Assembly (NCBI GenBank): GCA_035561075.1
Contig: DATMYF010000187.1
Location: 1-64,000 of the forward strand
Origin: JAMCRM01 sp035561075
GTDB taxonomy: Bacteria; Acidobacteriota; Terriglobia; Bryobacterales; Bryobacteraceae
DNA: 64,000 nt
Reading direction: 5' to 3'
Made by a program: the position numbers and the translations under genes. Below are positions 44,150-52,724 of the stretch, piece after piece (position 1 is the first letter of the stretch; each line of letters opens with the position of its first letter). The notes beneath the pieces were generated by a model. It did not search any database and was not told the origin of the DNA. It saw only the letters and a program-made list of their open reading frames with translations.

Positions 44150-45343
44150 TTGAAACGCTACCTTGGTTTGCTCGCCGTTCTGCTGCCGCTTGCCGCGCAG
44201 GTTTCCGACCGCGCCCGCAAGCTTCATGACGACCCCTTCGTGTTCGACGGCCACATCCACGTCATCAACCGCCAGTTCTACCACGGCGGCAACATAGGGG
44301 AACGTGTCCCGGACGGCCAGTTTGACCTGCCGCGCGCGAAGGAAGGCGGGGTGGACGCCATGTTTTTTTCGGTCTTCGTGACCGAGGAATACTATCCCGC
44401 CCGCTATGAAACCAAGCAGGCGATGCGACTCATCGACCTCGCCCTAAGGCAACTCGAGGAGAACCGCGCCACCATCGCCCTGGCCCTCAACGCCCCCGAT
44501 ATCGAGCGCATCAACCGCGGCGGTCGCATTGCCGCGGTGCTGGACCTCGAGGGCGGCTTCGACCTCGACGGCGATCTCGGGGTGCTCCGCAATCTTTACC
44601 GCCTGGGGCTGCGCTCGGCCCAACTCTCGGCACATAACTGGGGCAACAACTTCGCTGATTCGTGCTGCTCCCCTCCGAAGTGGAAGGGGCTCAACGAACA
44701 GGGGCGAGCCGTGGTGCGGGAGATGAACCGGCTGGGCATGATCATCAACGTCTCGCACGCCTCGGACGAGACCATCGACCAGGCGCTCGACATCAGCACC
44801 GATCCGCTCGTCGCCACCCACCACGGCCTGCGCAGCTTCAACAACATCCCACGTAACATGCCAGACGGCCTACTCAAGAAACTGGCGTCCAAAGGCGGAG
44901 TGATCGGCTTCCAGATCGGCAACGAGTTCCACAACCGCAAGGTCTTCGACTGGCGCACCGCGCATGCCGGTAAGCCCTTCTGGGACACCTCCGAGATCGC
45001 CCGGCGCGGCGCCGGAATGTCCATCCTGGAAGTGGACAAACACGTGGCCCCGCAATTCCCCATGGTAGGGGTGAACGCGCCCGACGACATCAAGCTCAAC
45101 GCGGATGGCTGGGTGGAAGTGGTGGATCGCGCCATCCAACTGGTGGGCGAAGACCACGTCGCGCTGGGCAGCGACTTCGACGGCGGACCGACGCTTCCGC
45201 GCGGCATGCGCGATATCCGCGATCTGGCCATGATCACCGATGCCATGCTGCGGCGCGGCTACTCGGAGGAGCGCATCCGCAAATTCCTGGGTGGCAACCT
45301 GCTGCGCGTCTTCCGGCAGGTTACCGGGGGCGACCGAAGGTGA
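44150..45343 (+). CDS. membrane dipeptidase (renal-dipeptidase-like, M19 family)
   Basis: 397 residues. A TTG start at 44150 is chosen because it follows CGAGG at a good distance and begins a signal peptide (LKRYLGLLAVLLPLAAQ). Zinc-site residues of M19 are visible in order: H-x-H (DGHIHV), Glu (LDLEGGF), His (NVSHAS), His (ATHHGLRSF) and Asp (LGSDFDGG). It hydrolyses dipeptides, often with D-residues, in the periplasm. The promoter TATAAT is at 44124. Its end overlaps the convergent DUF457 gene by 23 bp. Confidence 0.9.
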   Translation: MKRYLGLLAVLLPLAAQVSDRARKLHDDPFVFDGHIHVINRQFYHGGNIGERVPDGQFDLPRAKEGGVDAMFFSVFVTEEYYPARYETKQAMRLIDLALRQLEENRATIALALNAPDIERINRGGRIAAVLDLEGGFDLDGDLGVLRNLYRLGLRSAQLSAHNWGNNFADSCCSPPKWKGLNEQGRAVVREMNRLGMIINVSHASDETIDQALDISTDPLVATHHGLRSFNNIPRNMPDGLLKKLASKGGVIGFQIGNEFHNRKVFDWRTAHAGKPFWDTSEIARRGAGMSILEVDKHVAPQFPMVGVNAPDDIKLNADGWVEVVDRAIQLVGEDHVALGSDFDGGPTLPRGMRDIRDLAMITDAMLRRGYSEERIRKFLGGNLLRVFRQVTGGDRR

Positions 45344-46304
45344 ATGATTCCCGAACCGGGTTCAGGCGCTCGTCGAGGATCACCGCCGCCATGAATCCCG
45401 GATCGAGCGGCGTGCCGAAACGCATGTCGAATGCCTCCACACGCGTGCCGGGCTGCGCATCGCCATTGGGCGATACCCGCCAGAGCGGATATTGCGCAAA
45501 ACGCAGGAACTCCCGCATGGTGCGGGTCCGGAGGGCGGCTTCGATTTCCGGGCCCGCCTCGGGCTTATAGAACCGGCGCCCCCGGGAGGGATCGAACGAG
45601 CCCAACAGCTCGATATCGTGGACACTGTAGAATTCGCTCGTTTCCACCAAACCGCGCCAGGCGAGGGGGTTGGCGAAGCGCGGCTGGGCCGCCACCCGCA
45701 GCGGCACGGCGCCCTCGTAAAGCCGCGCATCGAGCACGGCCACCGCGCGTTCATGCAGGACACCGCGGCCGGCGGCGTACAGGACTAAAAACACCAACGC
45801 GAAGATGGCGAAGCCGCGCACCGGCGGCTTGCGCCGCGCTCCGATCTCCGCGTTCACCAGCCTGGCTACGAACGGTCCCGCCAGCGCGAACAGGATCACC
45901 GCCCAGATCCACAGGTCCACTACGCTGAAGATATCCAGTTGGAACCAGCGCTCGCGGATCGGCGCCAGCAGCCGCACGCCGTACATATTGGTCAGGTCGA
46001 GAGCCAGGTGGGATCCCAACCCGATGAGGGAAACCACATATGCCCGCCTCCACGGCAGCGGTTTGCGTGTTACCAGGCGCACCAGCAGTATTGGCAGCAG
46101 CGCCATCACCGGCAACAGCGGCAAGGAATGGGTGATGTTCCGGTGGCAGCCCAGGTAAGAAATCGAGCCGCCCGCCAGGCTCGCCACATCGATATCCGGG
46201 GCGTTGGCGGCCAGCACCATGATCCAGGCGGCGTGCGGAACGCCGAAGTGGAGGCCGGCACGGCTCAGGAACAGACCCGTTGCCGTGTGTGTCAGGTTGT
46301 CCAT
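45321..46304 (-). CDS. DUF457/YdjM-type membrane-bound putative metal-dependent hydrolase
   Basis: 327 residues. The N-terminal half has the family's metal-ligand pattern: NLTHTATG, ANAPDIDV, CHRNITHSLPLLP and GLGSHLALDLTNMYG, embedded in about four to five membrane helices. A cytosolic or periplasmic C-terminal domain (about 190-327) of mixed structure follows. The ATG at 46304 is chosen since family members begin at MDNLTH. The biochemical reaction is not established for the family. Confidence 0.82.
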   Translation of the reverse strand: MDNLTHTATGLFLSRAGLHFGVPHAAWIMVLAANAPDIDVASLAGGSISYLGCHRNITHSLPLLPVMALLPILLVRLVTRKPLPWRRAYVVSLIGLGSHLALDLTNMYGVRLLAPIRERWFQLDIFSVVDLWIWAVILFALAGPFVARLVNAEIGARRKPPVRGFAIFALVFLVLYAAGRGVLHERAVAVLDARLYEGAVPLRVAAQPRFANPLAWRGLVETSEFYSVHDIELLGSFDPSRGRRFYKPEAGPEIEAALRTRTMREFLRFAQYPLWRVSPNGDAQPGTRVEAFDMRFGTPLDPGFMAAVILDERLNPVRESFTFGRPR

Positions 46305-46393
46305 AGAGTGGAAACTGGCATCTGGCGGCGCCATCCTCAGGATACGACGAAAGTGGTGGAGGCCGGCTGAACGGCCCCCACACAGCCCGTGCG

Positions 46394-46987
46394 TCAGGCC
46401 GATTTCCGGACACTCCCTCCCGGACGCCCGGTGCGCACCGGCATCACCTTCACGTTCCCGCCAACCGGCGGTTCGAGCCCGGGATGCGCCTTGACAATTT
46501 TCCCCCCGAAATACTCGTCCAGCGGATACAGGCTGTAGGGCTCCAGTTCCCGAAACGTCCGCCCCAGCTTCTGCTCAATACGGTACACAGTATGAAAGAA
46601 ATTGCCGCGGTCGATCTTCAGTTGCCGGCAGCAGAGCTTCCAATCGGCGCCCAACAGGAAATGAAAACGAAAAATTCGATATTCGAATTCGTCGAGAGCG
46701 CGGCGGCTTACTAAACAAAAATCCGCCAAATAATCCTCTGTTTTGCGGGCATAAGTATACCGACAATCTTTTCCTCCCCGATAGAATTCAAGACTCACCC
46801 GGCTCATGCGTTTTTCCTTCACGACGCACTCGCGAAACCGCGCGTAACAGGCGCGAAAGATGGACCTGAAGACGCAGTTGCAGGGCTGTTCCTTGCCCGT
46901 CTTCTCCGTTGTACGCAGTCCCAAACCATGGCAATGCGTGCACGACGACTTCGCCAATCCGATAGTTTCCGTTCGAGTCCACAGCAT
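46394..46987 (-). CDS. putative DNA-binding protein: DnaJ-type zinc finger plus sigma-region-4-like HTH
   Basis: 197 residues, no known name. Near the N-terminus is C-T-H-C-H-G-L-G-L followed by C-N-C (about 16-38): a CxxCxGxG half-finger closed by CxC, likely to bind zinc. Residues about 95-150 (ALDEFEYRIFRFHFLLGADWKLCCRQLKI, NFFHTVYRIEQKLG) resemble the helix-turn-helix of sigma region 4 or phage late-gene activators. The tail is basic and Gly/Pro rich. It is divergent from the XRE/S24-like regulator across an AT-rich gap. A regulator of a small mobile or defence-type locus is an inference. Confidence 0.5.
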   Translation of the reverse strand: MLWTRTETIGLAKSSCTHCHGLGLRTTEKTGKEQPCNCVFRSIFRACYARFRECVVKEKRMSRVSLEFYRGGKDCRYTYARKTEDYLADFCLVSRRALDEFEYRIFRFHFLLGADWKLCCRQLKIDRGNFFHTVYRIEQKLGRTFRELEPYSLYPLDEYFGGKIVKAHPGLEPPVGGNVKVMPVRTGRPGGSVRKSA

Positions 46988-47296
46988 GTTCGAAGAATGT
47001 CCTTCCGGCGTCCTCCTGCCTGCGCCTCACGTACCGCGAAAGCGCCGGGCGCCGATATCCTAAAAGCTGCCCTCAACTGTATCAATCGCTCCTATTCCGT
47101 CAAACATTTCTTATCCGAAAAAGTATAAGCAGTTTCCGAAGAAGCCCCCGGAATACTCCGTAACACTAAGACATATCGGAGTTTACATTAGCTAATGAAA
47201 CAGCTGAAAATCAATTCTGAAAGCAGCCCGGATATTACTTAGAATTCCAGAATTGTATGCCTCTATTCCTGGGCGAAATAGAGTGAGGTATTCAGC
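46988..47296. other. AT-rich divergent regulatory gap
   Basis: These 309 bp separate two divergent regulator-like genes. The first 60 bp are ordinary GC-rich sequence. From about 47060 the DNA is clearly AT-richer than its surroundings, with many TATA/AATT runs, and it contains one perfect 12-bp palindrome (47186-47197) and a GAATTC-centred repeat (AGAATTCCAGAATT near 47241). No ORF with coding character is seen. Confidence 0.6.
47186..47197. promoter_or_regulatory. 12-bp palindrome, candidate operator
   Basis: CATTAGCTAATG is perfectly self-complementary and lies 100 bp before the start of the XRE/S24-like regulator, in an AT-rich promoter region. A dimeric HTH protein such as that regulator would suit it. 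Confidence 0.4.
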
Positions 47297-48004
47297 ATGC
47301 ACTTCGTGATGCTCCAGCACCGATTAGTTGCGCACCTCCGCTCGCGGGTGCGCAGCGGCGAACTGACGGAGCGCAGCGCCGCCCGCCTGACGGGCGTCTC
47401 CCAACCGCACCTGCATAATGTTCTAAAAGGGACGCGCCTGCTCTCGACCGGCATGGCGGACCAGGTGCTCCGAAACCTGAACCTCTGCCTTTTCGACCTG
47501 CTGGACCCCCAGGAGTTGCGGGCCTGCGGCGAGCGCTCCAACGCCCGGCACGGGGCCGTTCCCGTTCTGGAAGGCCGCCTCGGCCCGGGCGAACCGTACC
47601 CCTCGGCCGAATCCGCCTGGCAACCATTTCCGTTTCTGGCATCGGAACTGGAGCGTCTGCGCGACCCCGTACTAGTGGAATTAGGGGACGACCTGCTCAT
47701 GCGGCCCCTATTTCGCGGCGGCGACATGGCCCTGCTCGACCGCTCCTACGCGCGCCGCAGGGAACCCGCGGGGGATGGCTGCTACGCCATCGATTTAGGC
47801 GATGAGGGCCTGGTCCGGCGCCTCCGCCGCGTCTCAGACCGGCTCTACCTGCTCGCACCGGGCGCTCCCGATCCTGACGCCGGGGATTTCATTTCCCTGT
47901 CGGATCGGAATATCCTGGAAGTGGTGCGGGCCAAAATCGTCTGGATCGGCCGCAACCTGGAGCAACCCCCCCTTGCACCGAGACCGACTGTCGAAACTGG
48001 CTGA
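47297..48004 (+). CDS. HTH regulator with catalytically dead S24/LexA-like domain
   Basis: 235 residues. The N-terminus (about 5-60) is an XRE-type helix-turn-helix (LTERSAARLTGVSQPHLHNVLKG). Residues about 125-230 follow the S24/LexA peptidase fold: MRPLFRGGDMALLDRS, DGCYAIDL, GLVRRLRR, RLYLLAPG and VVRAKIVWIGR. The catalytic Ser position (S-M-x-P in LexA) is Leu (L-M-R-P), and the Lys position is Arg (VRR). Self-cleavage is therefore unlikely, and the domain probably serves dimerisation or ligand sensing. It overlaps the next gene by 32 bp. Confidence 0.7.
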   Translation: MHFVMLQHRLVAHLRSRVRSGELTERSAARLTGVSQPHLHNVLKGTRLLSTGMADQVLRNLNLCLFDLLDPQELRACGERSNARHGAVPVLEGRLGPGEPYPSAESAWQPFPFLASELERLRDPVLVELGDDLLMRPLFRGGDMALLDRSYARRREPAGDGCYAIDLGDEGLVRRLRRVSDRLYLLAPGAPDPDAGDFISLSDRNILEVVRAKIVWIGRNLEQPPLAPRPTVETG

Positions 48005-48488
48005 ACACATCGATGCGCTTGCTGAAAAGGACGATCTGGCTCTGCGCCGCGCCCGTGAGATCGAGGAACTGCGCCGCACCGCGGCCGTGGAGTTGCACCA
48101 GACGTGCGCCGCTTTTGTCGAGCGCCTGAACCTGCTGCTCAAGAATGCCCGCGTGGACCTCGACCCCCCGTCGTACGGGCCGGATAACTTTCACGACGAT
48201 GCGCCCAATCTGATCCAGATCAATGTGAACGGCCGCATCCTGCAACTTGATTTTCGGGCTACCGCTGAGTTGGTCTCGAGCGAAGAATTCCGCATTCCCT
48301 ATACGATTGAGGGCTCAGTCCGTTCTTTTAACCAGAAACTCCTGGAGCAGAATCTCATCCGCGAGCACTGGCTGTTCTACTGTCTGGAAAAGGACCGCCG
48401 GTTCTGGCGCTACTTCGACGAACGCACCTACCGCAGCGGCCCGTTCGATGCGGAATACCTGACGACGTTGATGGAGGAGTTGCTGTAG
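47973..48488 (+). CDS. unknown protein co-translated with the S24-like regulator
   Basis: 171 residues from a TTG at 47973, the first plausible start after GGAG; upstream in-frame sequence is the out-of-frame shadow of the regulator. An N-terminal coiled coil (LSKLAEHIDALAEKDDLALRRAREIEELRRTAAVEL) is followed by a compact domain (IQINVNGRILQLDF, FRIPYTIEGSVRSFN, HWLFYCLEKDRRFWRYFDERTY). No family recognised. Close coupling to the regulator and a strong terminator after the stop mark it as the end of a two-gene operon. Confidence 0.6.
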   Translation: MHRDRLSKLAEHIDALAEKDDLALRRAREIEELRRTAAVELHQTCAAFVERLNLLLKNARVDLDPPSYGPDNFHDDAPNLIQINVNGRILQLDFRATAELVSSEEFRIPYTIEGSVRSFNQKLLEQNLIREHWLFYCLEKDRRFWRYFDERTYRSGPFDAEYLTTLMEELL

Positions 48489-48513
48489 CGGGAGCGGCCG
48501 GAACCGCTCCCGC
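48488..48513 (+). terminator. strong stem-loop terminator
   Basis: A stem of 9-10 bp (CGGGAGCGG paired with CCGCTCCCG) with a 6-nt loop starts right at the stop codon of the gene ending at 48488. There is no T-run immediately after, but a TCTTGTTCTTCTT stretch follows 20 bases later. Confidence 0.6.
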
Positions 48514-48525
48514 CGGGGTCGGGGG

Positions 48526-49368
48526 TTAGGTCTTGTTCTTCTTCAGCGTGGCCTGGATCTTGAGCAGCAGTTCCTTGCTTTCCTTTGAGGCGGGGACGCT
48601 TTTCAGCGCCTCTTCCGCTCGCGTGCAGAGGATCATCATCTTCTGGGGCTCATCGAGCTTGTTGCGGCCGTAGAGTGCGGCGCTGTCGTGCATGGCATCC
48701 GCCATGGCCAGGATGAATTGCCCGCGCGGCACTTTGACTTCCCCGGATTTGAACAATTCCCGCGCCTTGGCGGAATCATCGGGGCTCCCGGCGGCCCGGC
48801 ACGTGGTAAGCAGCACGGCTCGCGAGACGGCGCTCTTCAGTGCCGAATCGATCTCAGACGCCTGGGGCAGAATGCCGTTTCCCACTCTGACCAGCAGACC
48901 GACCTGTGCGGCGCTGCCCGTGGGGAAGGGGAACGCCAGCACCACCGGGTCGTCTGTGGTTTTCTGGAATGTGCCGAACACCTCGGCAAACCGCAACGAC
49001 ATGCGGCCCGCTGCGCCCCGATTCTGCGATACCTGCTTGCGGAAAGTCGTCGGGTCGGCCTTATTGACGCGCGCACCACTTTCGAAAAAGTCCGCCGCTT
49101 CCATATAGCCTTGCGTCAGGCCCGAGGTCATGATCAGCAACCACGGCCGCGCGGCGGCGGCAAATTCATTCTCGGTGGAGACCACCTTTTCCAGGTTCTC
49201 GACCGTCTTCAGGTAGTCGGCGGTGGCGTAACTCTCCTTGGCGGCGGTCCAAAAGAACGCCGGCGTCCCCTTCTCGGGGGGTCGCGGACCCGAAGCACAA
49301 GAGAACAGGATCAGGTTGGCGGCAAATACGGCACAACCGGCCGCAGCGCGCGTGGCCCTTAAGCTCAT
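48526..49368 (-). CDS. lipoprotein of unknown function
   Basis: 280 residues. The signal peptide ends in a lipobox-like LILFSC with Cys-24 as the acylation site. The mature protein is mostly helical (KESYATADYLKTVENLEKVV, KARELFKSGEVKV, RAEEALKSVPASKES), with a TPR-like feel but no clear repeat. A periplasmic-face lipid-anchored scaffold is likely. It converges on the regulator operon, and the terminator at 48488 lies between them. Confidence 0.62.
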   Translation of the reverse strand: MSLRATRAAAGCAVFAANLILFSCASGPRPPEKGTPAFFWTAAKESYATADYLKTVENLEKVVSTENEFAAAARPWLLIMTSGLTQGYMEAADFFESGARVNKADPTTFRKQVSQNRGAAGRMSLRFAEVFGTFQKTTDDPVVLAFPFPTGSAAQVGLLVRVGNGILPQASEIDSALKSAVSRAVLLTTCRAAGSPDDSAKARELFKSGEVKVPRGQFILAMADAMHDSAALYGRNKLDEPQKMMILCTRAEEALKSVPASKESKELLLKIQATLKKNKT

Positions 49369-49481
49369 AGTATCCTCCGGCGCACATTGTTAGCACATGC
49401 CGCTATCGGAGCGCAAGGGTCACATCCGGAGCGGCAGGGTTAGGACGCGTTGCCGCGCGTGTGAAGCAGTGACTTTCCTGT

Positions 49482-51242
49482 TTACCGCCCGGCCATCAGC
49501 CAGACATTGCCGGTGGTCTGGTACATCGAAAAAACCAACCGGTCGCGCGCGGCTGCCAGGCTCATCTCCCCGGGATTGCGCGGGTCGGTCAGCGCCTGGC
49601 GTGACTGGTGAAAGTGCCGCACCGCAAACGGCTCGCCGACCGGGCGATGCGTCGAGCGGTCGAGCCGCCTGCCCCAGATGCAACGGAAGCCCTCATGCCC
49701 GGAAAGATAGTAGAGCACGGTGCCGTCAGCCGACCACGATGGATTGCGGCTATGAGCACTTTCCTCCGTGATGGCGATCCACTCGCTTTCCTTTGGCGAC
49801 GGGCCTTCGCGGTAGGGCGCGATCCAGATCTGCCGTCCGGCGCGGCGGCGCATCTCGACGGCGATCCAACGGCCGTCGGGCGAGAATCGAGCATCCTGCA
49901 CCGGCGCTTTGGGATAGCGCAGGATTTCGCGCCTCTCGCCGCTGGCGGTGTAGGCCAGGGAGATCCCATCGCGGTTATTGAACAGGACTCGCGCGCCATC
50001 GGCGGACCAGCCGCCCATCCCCCAGCAGTGCTGGCAGATGCGCTGCGGCTCGCCCCCTTCAATGGGCACCGAGAAGATCACGTCGTGCTCATGATAGGCC
50101 ACCCGCCTGCCGTCCGGAGAGATCACCGCGGGGGAGTTGCGGTGCGCCGGAATCTTCAGCTCCGTTTCGCGGCCGTCATTGACATCCTTCACCCAAAAGC
50201 CCTCCTTACGGCGGAAAGCGATCCGGCTGCCGTCGGCCGAGACCGACGGTTCGAGCGCTCCTTCATCATCGCCATCGGCCAGCTTTATCGGTTCGCCCGA
50301 AGCGGCGCCGGTTTTAGCATCCAGCTTCAACATCCAGACACCCTTCGCAACCGCGGTTCCCGCCCACGCCACGGTGCCGTCGTTAGAGGCGGAAGCGTGC
50401 ATTTCGCGGGTCCCGCCGAAGGTGATCTGCTTTGCCCCGGCGGTGCACTGCATCAGTTCCGCCGAGATCGGCATGCGCCAGATGTTCACGCTTTTCTGCG
50501 ACCGGCCGGTGAAGAGGATGCTGTCACGCGTCCACGCGGTGGGGACGACGTCGGTCCAGAAGCCCTGGATTCCCAGGATGGCGCGGGCGCCGGTACCGGC
50601 GGGCTGCCCTCCCGCGGCGGGCACCACGAACCAGTCCGAGCGCCGCCCGTCGTCGCCGAAAAAGAGCAGGTGCGTTCCGTTGGGAGACCACACGGGATAG
50701 CGTGCCATTCGGAACTCAGGACACAGGCGTCGCGATTCGCCACCCGACGCGGGGCCCACACGGAGCTCGGCACGGTTTTCGGGCAGCGGCACCCACCACG
50801 CCAGTTGGCTGCCATCCGGGGAGAATTGCGGGTCGCGGCCGTTTTCGGCCGCCAGCACGGGTTCGCCGCCGCGCACCGGGACAATATAGACGCCACCGGT
50901 GCCGCGCTCGGACCGGAAAGCCAGCCGCAAGCCGTCGGGCGAGAACGCGGGCGAGTGGTTGTCGGCATCGCCGGTGGTAAGGCGGCGCGGTTGTCCGCCC
51001 CGCGCGGGCTGTACCCAGATGTCCAGCGCGGGCCCGCCGCGGTCGGAGGCATAGGCGACCAGCTTGCCATCCGGAGACAAGGCCGGCTCGGTAGTGAGGC
51101 CCGCGTCGTTGGTTAGGCGCACGGGAGCGCTCTCCCCGGCGGGCGCGTGGCGTCGCCACAGGTCGATGGCCCCTGCCAACAGTACGAAAGCGCCGACTGC
51201 CACGACCAGCAGCCGGCGTGATGCGCTTGTTTTAGATGCCAT
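49482..51242 (-). CDS. membrane-anchored PD40/TolB-like beta-propeller protein
   Basis: 586 residues. An N-terminal membrane helix (LLVVAVGAFVLLAGAIDLW) is followed by about ten PD40 repeats: SPDGKLVAY, SPDGLRLAF, SPDGSQLAW, SPNGTHLLF, SADGSRIAF, SPDGRRVAY, SADGARVLF, SPDGRWIAV and SADGTVLYY. Two propellers are likely. In acidobacteria such domains often follow a kinase or CadC-like HTH domain; here none is attached. The 113-bp gap to the lipoprotein gene holds nothing I recognise. It is divergent from the MFS gene. Confidence 0.78.
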   Translation of the reverse strand: MASKTSASRRLLVVAVGAFVLLAGAIDLWRRHAPAGESAPVRLTNDAGLTTEPALSPDGKLVAYASDRGGPALDIWVQPARGGQPRRLTTGDADNHSPAFSPDGLRLAFRSERGTGGVYIVPVRGGEPVLAAENGRDPQFSPDGSQLAWWVPLPENRAELRVGPASGGESRRLCPEFRMARYPVWSPNGTHLLFFGDDGRRSDWFVVPAAGGQPAGTGARAILGIQGFWTDVVPTAWTRDSILFTGRSQKSVNIWRMPISAELMQCTAGAKQITFGGTREMHASASNDGTVAWAGTAVAKGVWMLKLDAKTGAASGEPIKLADGDDEGALEPSVSADGSRIAFRRKEGFWVKDVNDGRETELKIPAHRNSPAVISPDGRRVAYHEHDVIFSVPIEGGEPQRICQHCWGMGGWSADGARVLFNNRDGISLAYTASGERREILRYPKAPVQDARFSPDGRWIAVEMRRRAGRQIWIAPYREGPSPKESEWIAITEESAHSRNPSWSADGTVLYYLSGHEGFRCIWGRRLDRSTHRPVGEPFAVRHFHQSRQALTDPRNPGEMSLAAARDRLVFSMYQTTGNVWLMAGR

Positions 51243-51314
51243 CGCCTTCCATGTACTCCACTCTGAAGTATCCTACGGCAGCCGTGGGAAAATGTTCGTC
51301 CCGCCTGCACATGT

Positions 51315-51320
51315 TATGAT
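51315..51320 (+). promoter_or_regulatory. -10 box close to the MFS start
   Basis: TATGAT lies 10 bases before the ATG at 51331, so transcription would begin only a few bases before the start codon. There is no ribosome-binding site, consistent with a leaderless or near-leaderless mRNA. Confidence 0.4.
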
Positions 51321-51330
51321 GCGTCGGTAA

Positions 51331-52614
51331 ATGGCGCGCCTTCGGGTCCCCGGGTTCCGCTATGTGGTTGCCGGCATGCTGTTTCTGGCCACCACCATCA
51401 ACTACGCGGACCGGTTGATGCTCTCCGTGGTTTCACCGCACGTGCGGGCTGAACTGGGGATGTCCGAGCAGGATTACGGGCAGATTCTGTTCTGGTTCAT
51501 GGCTGCGTATGCCATTATGTATGCGGCTTCCGGCCCGATTGTGGACCGGCTGGGGACGCGCCGAGGCTTCGCGCTGTTCATCTCGGTCTGGTCCGTGGCC
51601 GCCATGGGGCACGCTTTTGCAGTGGGCAAGTGGAGCCTGACGTTCTGGCGCTTCCTGCTGGGCTTGGGGGAGCCGGGCAACTGGCCCGCTGCCGCCAAGG
51701 CAGTGGCCGAGTGGTTCCCCGCGGACCAGCGCGCCCTCGGGGTGGGGATCTTCAATGCCGGTTCGTCAATGGGCTCCGCCCTGGCGCCCCCCGTGGTAGT
51801 CTTCCTTACCCTGAACTTTGGGTGGCGCACGGCATTTCTTTTCACCGGCTCCCTGGGATTCATCTGGCTGCTTCTCTGGCTGGTGCTCTACCAGCCGCCG
51901 CACCGCTCCAGGCACATCACCGCGGCGGAATGGGACTACCTGAAGGACAAGGTCCGGCCGCCCGAGGAAACCGCTCCCGCGCGCGCGCCGGCCGGTGACT
52001 GGCTGCGGGTGCTGCGCATGCGCGAGTGCTACTCCCTGGTGGCGGCGCGATTCTTCACCGATCCCGTGATCTACTTCGTGATCTTCTGGCTGCCGGAGTA
52101 CCTGCGGCGCGAGCGCGGCTTCGATCTCGCCATGATCGGCAAATACGCCTGGGTGCCGTTCATCTTCGGCGATGTCGGGTACCTGCTGGGCGGGTGGTTC
52201 TCCGGGCACCTGATGCGGCGCGGATGGCCGTTGGCGCGGGCGCGTCGCACGGTGCTGCTCTCAGCCGCCGCCCTGATGCCCATCTCCATCATGGCCCCCT
52301 TCGTCTCCGAAGCGTGGATGGCCATCGGGCTCACCTGCGTGATCACCTTCGCCCACGCTCTTTGGATCTCGAACCTGCTGACGCTGCCTACAGACCTGTT
52401 CCCGGGCCCCCGCGTAGGCACCGCCACGGGGCTCTCCGGCATGGGCGGGGCGGTAGGGGGGATGATCGCCAACCTGGGGACCGGCTACATCGTGTCCAGC
52501 TTCTCTTACAAGCCCATCTTCGTCATCGCGGGCCTGATGCACCCCCTGGCCGCGCTGTTGCTGATGCTGTTGCTGGGGCGGACATTCCGCAAGCCCGCCG
52601 ATACGGCCGCCTAA
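51331..52614 (+). CDS. MFS transporter, anion:cation symporter (hexuronate/glucarate-type)
   Basis: 427 residues with 12 predicted membrane helices. The start RYVVAGMLFLATTINYADRLMLSVVSP and the DRLGTRRGF loop (MFS motif A type) are characteristic of the ACS family, which imports sugar acids such as hexuronates, glucarate or galactonate. GLGEPGNWPAAAKAVAEWFP also fits. It lies 110 bp upstream of a sugar-isomerase-like gene and near acid-sugar enzymes at 55-57 kb, which supports a sugar-acid substrate; the exact one is unknown. Confidence 0.87.
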   Translation: MARLRVPGFRYVVAGMLFLATTINYADRLMLSVVSPHVRAELGMSEQDYGQILFWFMAAYAIMYAASGPIVDRLGTRRGFALFISVWSVAAMGHAFAVGKWSLTFWRFLLGLGEPGNWPAAAKAVAEWFPADQRALGVGIFNAGSSMGSALAPPVVVFLTLNFGWRTAFLFTGSLGFIWLLLWLVLYQPPHRSRHITAAEWDYLKDKVRPPEETAPARAPAGDWLRVLRMRECYSLVAARFFTDPVIYFVIFWLPEYLRRERGFDLAMIGKYAWVPFIFGDVGYLLGGWFSGHLMRRGWPLARARRTVLLSAAALMPISIMAPFVSEAWMAIGLTCVITFAHALWISNLLTLPTDLFPGPRVGTATGLSGMGGAVGGMIANLGTGYIVSSFSYKPIFVIAGLMHPLAALLLMLLLGRTFRKPADTAA

Positions 52615-52724
52615 GGGCGCGTTATGCTGGATGGGTGCCGCAAACGGCCGGGGCCCGCGCTCATCGCGCGCATCGCGGCGGTGCCGCCCGCGGACTAACG
52701 ATTCCCAAGACCAGGAGAGTCTTC

